Shown here in pieces: positions 39,937 through 43,702 of a stretch of 43,702 nucleotides of DNA; the stretch's first letter is position 1; every line of letters starts with the position of its first letter. The position numbers were made by a program, and so were the translations under genes. The notes under the pieces were generated by a model. The model had not been told where the DNA came from, ran no database searches, and worked only from the letters and a program-made list of their open reading frames with translations. Source of the DNA: an uncultured Ruminococcus sp. (GTDB lineage: Bacteria; Bacillota; Clostridia; Oscillospirales; Ruminococcaceae); assembly GCA_946413815.1 (NCBI GenBank), contig CAMKMD010000033.1, positions 1 to 43,702 of the forward strand. The letters run 5' to 3'.

Positions 39937-41058
39937 ATGAACATTATCAAGAAGATTATCAGTGCAGGTATGACGTTAATTGCAGCAGGCTGCATCATGA
40001 CTGGCTCTCTCTCAACAGGATTTATGTCTGACGCTCCGGCGGCTTCTTTTACTGCTGAGGCGGCAACTAAGCTCAAAGACGCTGTATTTCCAGTAAACAA
40101 CGGCTGCAAGGTGGCCTACATCTACGGTTACAGTTCGTCATACGGTAAGGAGTACCACAAGGGCATTGATATTCATGCCGTAAATGATACCACAGTATAC
40201 TGTGCGGTCAGTGGAACTGTTGAGGAGACGCATAATGACTGCGGTCACCTTAATTCATATAAGGAGGGAGCGCCTGATTACCACAAGTGCAATCATGGCA
40301 ATACCTTTGGTAACTCAGTATACATCAAGGGCGATGACGGTCTTTACTATAGGTATGGTCATCTCAAGAAGAACAGTATAATTGTCAAGCCTGGTCAGAG
40401 AGTTGAAGCCGGACAGGCTCTCGCTACTATCGGAAGCAGCGGATTTAGTAAAGGACCACATCTCCATTTTCAGGTAAACAAGACCGCATCTCTTTCTTCT
40501 GCGACCGTCAACGTTAACAAGGGCATAGTTTACAATTATAAGAATGGTCCTTACTTCAAGAAGGAAAACGTATATACAACAGCAACTATCGTTTCCGGCA
40601 AGACCTATATTATCTCACCTGCTGCAAACATGAACACATGCATCACCGTCAGCGGAACTGCCGACAAGGCTAATGCTGCACTTGCAAAGTACAACAAGAC
40701 AGACAAGGCTCAGCAGTGGGTAGTTGAGAAGGATAAGAGCGGCTATTTCAGATTCAGAAATGTCAAGTCCGGAAAGTATCTCGACTGCGCAGTAAATTCA
40801 ATAAGCTCTGCTGCCAATTCAAAGAATATCTGGACTTACTCAAAGCAGACCAATCAGCAGACGAGCCAGACACAGATGTTCAAGGCAGCTCTTAAGACGG
40901 CCGGAAAGTCAAGCTACTATACGATTACGCTATATAATACCAAGTTCAGTCTTGATGCTGCTACAAACTCCCCTGTTGCCGGCAGTAACGTACAGATCTA
41001 TCAGCTCACGTCTGGAACTTCAAACCTCACTCAGCAGTGGGTATTTAGACAGATCTGA
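39937..41058 (+). CDS. Secreted M23 peptidase with ricin-type lectin domain
   Basis: A 373-residue exported protein. The signal peptide covers about residues 1-43. The LytM/M23 zinc-peptidase domain (45-195) has the ligand motif HKGID (His74, Asp78), His142 in RYGHL and HLHF (175-178), all intact, so it should cut peptide cross-links in peptidoglycan. Residues about 217-373 form a ricin B-type beta-trefoil with repeated QQW signatures (QQWVVEKD and QQWVFRQI), which would bind carbohydrate. The ribosome-binding site (AAGGAGG) is strong. Its stop directly abuts the stop of the convergent gene, with no visible terminator. Cell-wall remodelling or attack on other bacteria are both possible. Confidence 0.92.
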   Translation: MNIIKKIISAGMTLIAAGCIMTGSLSTGFMSDAPAASFTAEAATKLKDAVFPVNNGCKVAYIYGYSSSYGKEYHKGIDIHAVNDTTVYCAVSGTVEETHNDCGHLNSYKEGAPDYHKCNHGNTFGNSVYIKGDDGLYYRYGHLKKNSIIVKPGQRVEAGQALATIGSSGFSKGPHLHFQVNKTASLSSATVNVNKGIVYNYKNGPYFKKENVYTTATIVSGKTYIISPAANMNTCITVSGTADKANAALAKYNKTDKAQQWVVEKDKSGYFRFRNVKSGKYLDCAVNSISSAANSKNIWTYSKQTNQQTSQTQMFKAALKTAGKSSYYTITLYNTKFSLDAATNSPVAGSNVQIYQLTSGTSNLTQQWVFRQI

Positions 41059-42450
41059 TCAGCGAAGCCAAGGGAGGATATCACTTTCGGCAAAGGGAAG
41101 AACGAAATCCTCTGAGGCATAGGCTTCGATAAGCCCTCTGCCCTCTCCGGCATATTCGCTCCTGAGTATCACAGGGATGCTGTTCTCAACGATATCGTGG
41201 ATATTCCTGTTGAAAACAGGATACATCTCATGGTTCCTGCCGATGATGAATGAAGGTCTGCAATCATCGGCGGGGGCTTCTGCCGGCAGACGGATATCAC
41301 CGTTTTCGTCCTTTTCATAGCGGCTGAACATGGGAATATACATATCCACCTTCACGGAATCCATGCTCTCGTCCTCGAATTCTGTCTGGAAATAGGAGCA
41401 GGTCATGCTGAAGGGCGCGAAATATACATTGAGGTTGCTGCCCTCTATCTCCTTTTCCTCTATGCTCTCCATAATCCTTTTCAGACGTTTGTAGTTCGGA
41501 GTGAATGGGTACAGCTTATTTACACCAGCACTGCTTTTTCTTGGACGCAGCTGATAGTTGATGATATCTGACATATCTATGCGATCCGGCGGAGAAAGGA
41601 CGAGGTCTATATGAACGCCTTTTTCCAGCAGACTTTTAAAGAGCCTGAATCCTTCGGAATCGTAAACCTCGTCCGATACAAGGTTGCCGCCGAGGAGCGA
41701 TGTGGCTGTAAAAGCAACGACTCTGACGGTCTTTGCATTGGCGAGCCGGTTTCTGAGGGAATAAAATTCGTTCGATTCGATATTTCTTCTCTCTGTAAGA
41801 TGTATGTTGTCTATAAACGAATGATTTGGAAGTACAGGTGCATTGCCGTTAACTGCGTAATATGCTGCAAAGAACAGCTTTCCGTACATACCGAAATATT
41901 CTGCAATGCCTGAATAGACTGCCTTTTCCGGGGCAGAGATCTTTCCGAGAAGGATGCTGTCTATCTTATCTGATATTTCCTCTTCGCTTTCGCACAGCTG
42001 TTTTGTCAAATTGCTGCGGAGAGTATCTACAGCCGATTTCATTTCAATGTAGGAGCTGAAAACAATATCAGGATAGTAGACAGCACGGCTGCAGCAGAAC
42101 AGATCCTGACAGTTTTTCTGAGTAACACAATACAGGTCTCCGCTGTCCGAGTCTATCTTCTCAAATGTGCGGAGGCCACTTAGAAAGGCGCCTGCAAGAG
42201 TGGCGTTTATCATATGATCCGTTCTTACAGATCCGAATCTGCTTTTTGATGTTACCTTTCCCATGTAGTTGTCATAGAAATTTTCGGCTTTAACGATATC
42301 TCTGATGTCATTCCTGAGATCGGGGTGCCATGAATACATTCGTCTGACATAATCGCCATCGCTTTTCTTTTTGAAGCTTTTTGAAAGCGGATTATGGATG
42401 CTGTAGAACAGCTCTCCGCACCTGCTTTTTTTTCCGCTGTGATTTCCCAT
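41059..42450 (-). CDS. Unrecognised 463-residue cytosolic protein
   Basis: I do not recognise this family. It has no signal peptide or transmembrane helix. The N-terminal 230 residues are mostly helical and contain a few scattered cysteines (CVTQKNCQDLFCCS). From about residue 232, NAKTVRVVAFTATSLLGG, then LFKSLLEKGVHIDLVLSPP, and later PSFIIGRNHEMYPVF give an alternating strand-helix pattern reminiscent of phospholipase-D-like or related sandwich folds, but no HKD motif is present. It has a perfect promoter and lies divergent to a phosphoesterase, 89 bp away, and tail-to-tail with the M23 gene. Confidence 0.7.
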   Translation of the reverse strand: MGNHSGKKSRCGELFYSIHNPLSKSFKKKSDGDYVRRMYSWHPDLRNDIRDIVKAENFYDNYMGKVTSKSRFGSVRTDHMINATLAGAFLSGLRTFEKIDSDSGDLYCVTQKNCQDLFCCSRAVYYPDIVFSSYIEMKSAVDTLRSNLTKQLCESEEEISDKIDSILLGKISAPEKAVYSGIAEYFGMYGKLFFAAYYAVNGNAPVLPNHSFIDNIHLTERRNIESNEFYSLRNRLANAKTVRVVAFTATSLLGGNLVSDEVYDSEGFRLFKSLLEKGVHIDLVLSPPDRIDMSDIINYQLRPRKSSAGVNKLYPFTPNYKRLKRIMESIEEKEIEGSNLNVYFAPFSMTCSYFQTEFEDESMDSVKVDMYIPMFSRYEKDENGDIRLPAEAPADDCRPSFIIGRNHEMYPVFNRNIHDIVENSIPVILRSEYAGEGRGLIEAYASEDFVLPFAESDILPWLR

Positions 42451-42482
42451 ATCATTATCCTCCGTATCAGGTCTTTTTCTTC

Positions 42483-42511
42483 ATTATAGCGGACAGAATA
42501 TATGTTGTCAA
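42483..42511 (-). promoter_or_regulatory. Consensus SigA-type promoter of the 463-residue protein gene
   Basis: On the minus strand TTGACA, 17 nt and TATAAT, followed by a leader of about 30 nt with a GGAGG ribosome-binding site. Confidence 0.9.
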
Positions 42512-42539
42512 GCGAGGCTGACAGGAAGGAGGTGACAGA

Positions 42540-43223
42540 ATGTCTGTATGGGTAACAGGTGATACACACGGTATGTATGACAATCTTATTGAACGGATTT
42601 CGGAAAACAATGTAAAGGAGAACGACAGTATCATCGTCACTGGAGATTTCGGATTTGTATCCGACCGGCCTGAAAGAAGAGAGGCATTTCTTAGTCTGAT
42701 GAGAGAGAATTACCGCTTCTGGTTCATAGACGGTAACGCCGAGGAGTATCCTTTTCTTGAGACCTTTCGCATTGAATTGTGGAGTTCCGGAAATGCAAGG
42801 ATAATAACTCCGAATATAGTTCATCTGATGCGCGGGGAGGTATATGAGATAGAGTGCGGCGGCAGGAGAAAGACGATCTTCTGCATGGGCGGAGCATATT
42901 CCGTTGACAGACAGTACAGGTGTGAGAGCGTTGACTGGTTTCCGCAGGAGCTACCCTCTCTGGAGGCGTATGTAAGGGCTGACAGAGCACTTGAAGGATG
43001 CCAGTACAAAGTGGATCATATCATCACTCACACCGCACCGCCGTCAGTTGCGGAAGTTCTCGGCTTCAGTATTGCGGAGGAAGAATATGTCCTAAGCAGC
43101 TATCTTGAAGAGCTCAGAAGAAGGGTTGTATTCGACCAGTGGTTTTTCGGACATTTTCATACTGACAAGCGGCTGCCGAGCGGATTTACGGCGGTGCATG
43201 ATAAGATGATAAGGATGCTGTGA
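42540..43223 (+). CDS. Metallophosphoesterase with altered GNHE motif
   Basis: A 227-residue calcineurin-like phosphoesterase without a membrane anchor. Motifs: GDTHG (7-11), GDFG (35-38), then GNAE (65-68), where the family normally has GNHE, and C-terminal THTAPP and GHFHTD. The missing histidine is the usual general acid, so activity may be reduced or the substrate different; some YfcE-type enzymes also lack it while keeping the asparagine. A very strong ribosome-binding site (AAGGAGGTGACAGA) supports the start. It is divergent from the unrecognised 463-residue gene and may share regulation with it. No strong promoter was found in the 89-bp gap. Confidence 0.85.
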   Translation: MSVWVTGDTHGMYDNLIERISENNVKENDSIIVTGDFGFVSDRPERREAFLSLMRENYRFWFIDGNAEEYPFLETFRIELWSSGNARIITPNIVHLMRGEVYEIECGGRRKTIFCMGGAYSVDRQYRCESVDWFPQELPSLEAYVRADRALEGCQYKVDHIITHTAPPSVAEVLGFSIAEEEYVLSSYLEELRRRVVFDQWFFGHFHTDKRLPSGFTAVHDKMIRML

Positions 43224-43255
43224 AACACAGCTGTGTAGATGCACGACTGTGTTTT
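43223..43255 (+). terminator. Terminator of the phosphoesterase gene
   Basis: AAACACAG and CTGTGTTT flank a 16-nt loop that includes a second weaker pairing, and TTTT follows. It starts at the stop codon itself. Confidence 0.65.
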
Positions 43256-43660
43256 GATATATCCGTTTTGACAGTTTTCAATGTGTTTCCCTTTTCGTTA
43301 TAATTCTGTCTGAGTGTATACCTGACGTGATTGAGGTAAAAGTATGCTGTATATGAATAACGAGTGAGATACAATGATCTGACAGGTGAGTATATTAGAG
43401 TCTGGAAGACAATATAGTATCATATTTTATTAATGGATGAAATGCTTGACAATTCTTTTTCATAATATTATAATGATAAACAGAACAAATTCGGATGCAA
43501 ATGATAATTTGTTGCGGCTGATATACTGGAATTACGGTTACATTGATTAATTGAAAATATGTCTGGTGGTATATTTATCAATAATGATGTTGGTCATATT
43601 ATAGTAATTTTTTACAAACGTGTCATTTCGGATACTAACTATTATAGAAGGAGCAATATA
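43224..43660. other. AT-rich leader region before the last gene
   Basis: This 437-bp gap holds the terminator above, a perfect promoter at 43446-43474 and an unusually long leader of about 180 nt before the last start codon. The leader is AT-rich, and I could not identify a known riboswitch in it. Confidence 0.55.
43446..43474 (+). promoter_or_regulatory. Consensus SigA-type promoter of the last gene
   Basis: TTGACA, exactly 17 nt and TATAAT. The start codon is 187 nt beyond the -10, so the transcript has a long leader. Confidence 0.9.
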
Positions 43661-43702
43661 ATGAAAAAAGTTGCAGCAATTTCCGTTTTAATGTCGTTTA
43701 CA
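43661..43702 (+). CDS. Start of an exported protein (cut by the window end)
   Basis: Only 14 codons are visible (MKKVAAISVLMSFT). The basic start and hydrophobic run look like a signal peptide or lipoprotein signal. A good ribosome-binding site (GAAGGAGCAATATA) and the consensus promoter upstream support a real gene. Nothing can be said about its mature part. Confidence 0.75.
   Translation, partial: MKKVAAISVLMSFT

Noticed and set aside
1..43702. tRNA, rRNA, CRISPR array, prophage or transposase
   Set aside because: I looked for cloverleaf, spaced-repeat and integrase or transposase signatures and found none. Only short non-coding repeats are present.

Overview
This window is the replication-origin region of a Gram-positive Clostridia-type chromosome, most likely from the Ruminococcus/Oscillospiraceae group. 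The evidence is the gene order rpmH-rnpA-yidD-yidC-jag-mnmE-mnmG-rsmG-noc-soj-spo0J-serS on one arm and dnaA-dnaN-S4-recF-remB-gyrB-gyrA on the other, the sporulation-lineage genes (spoVT, a ytaF-like gene, noc), perfect SigA-type promoters, and a secreted dockerin protein as found in fibre-degrading ruminococci. The species call is inference.

Left arm, minus strand (1-14.4 kb). A small redox operon (A-type flavoprotein, an FTR-like Fe-S/disulfide protein and thioredoxin) lies at the far left. Then come serS, spo0J, soj, noc, rsmG, mnmG, mnmE, jag, yidC, yidD, rnpA and rpmH. Five parS sites are visible: four in the soj-noc gap and one between mnmG and mnmE. Transcription on both arms runs away from the dnaA region.

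Origin (14.3-17.4 kb). dnaA is flanked by two non-coding regions. The dnaA-dnaN gap holds a DnaA box, a short GC block, five DnaA-trio triplets and an AT-rich stretch, laid out like the Bacillus basal unwinding element. A nonamer TTTTCAACA recurs in both gaps and may be a lineage-specific DnaA box. The rpmH-dnaA gap is also full of palindromic and direct repeats.

Right arm, plus strand (17.4-27.3 kb). dnaN, the S4 protein, recF and remB overlap tightly or are closely spaced. Two small membrane-anchored paralogues, and what looks like the tail of a third, are inserted between remB and gyrB. The second paralogue carries a copy of the gyrB leader and first gyrB codons. gyrB, a YcxB-like membrane protein, gyrA and a metallophosphoesterase follow.

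Accessory region (27.3-43.7 kb). This holds a YtaF/MntP-like protein, secG-rnr-lipoprotein, an ECF sigma factor followed by a membrane protein whose outer part is an MltG-like lytic transglycosylase, spoVT, a 1357-residue dockerin/thrombospondin-3/C-type-lectin-like mosaic protein, a truncated second copy of spoVT, an M23 peptidase with a ricin-type lectin domain, an unrecognised 463-residue protein, a divergent metallophosphoesterase with GNAE in place of GNHE, and the start of one more exported protein. The best candidates for something undescribed are the ECF/MltG-fusion pair, the gyrB-leader duplication, and the compositional break in the dockerin protein. No tRNA, rRNA, CRISPR array or transposase was seen.
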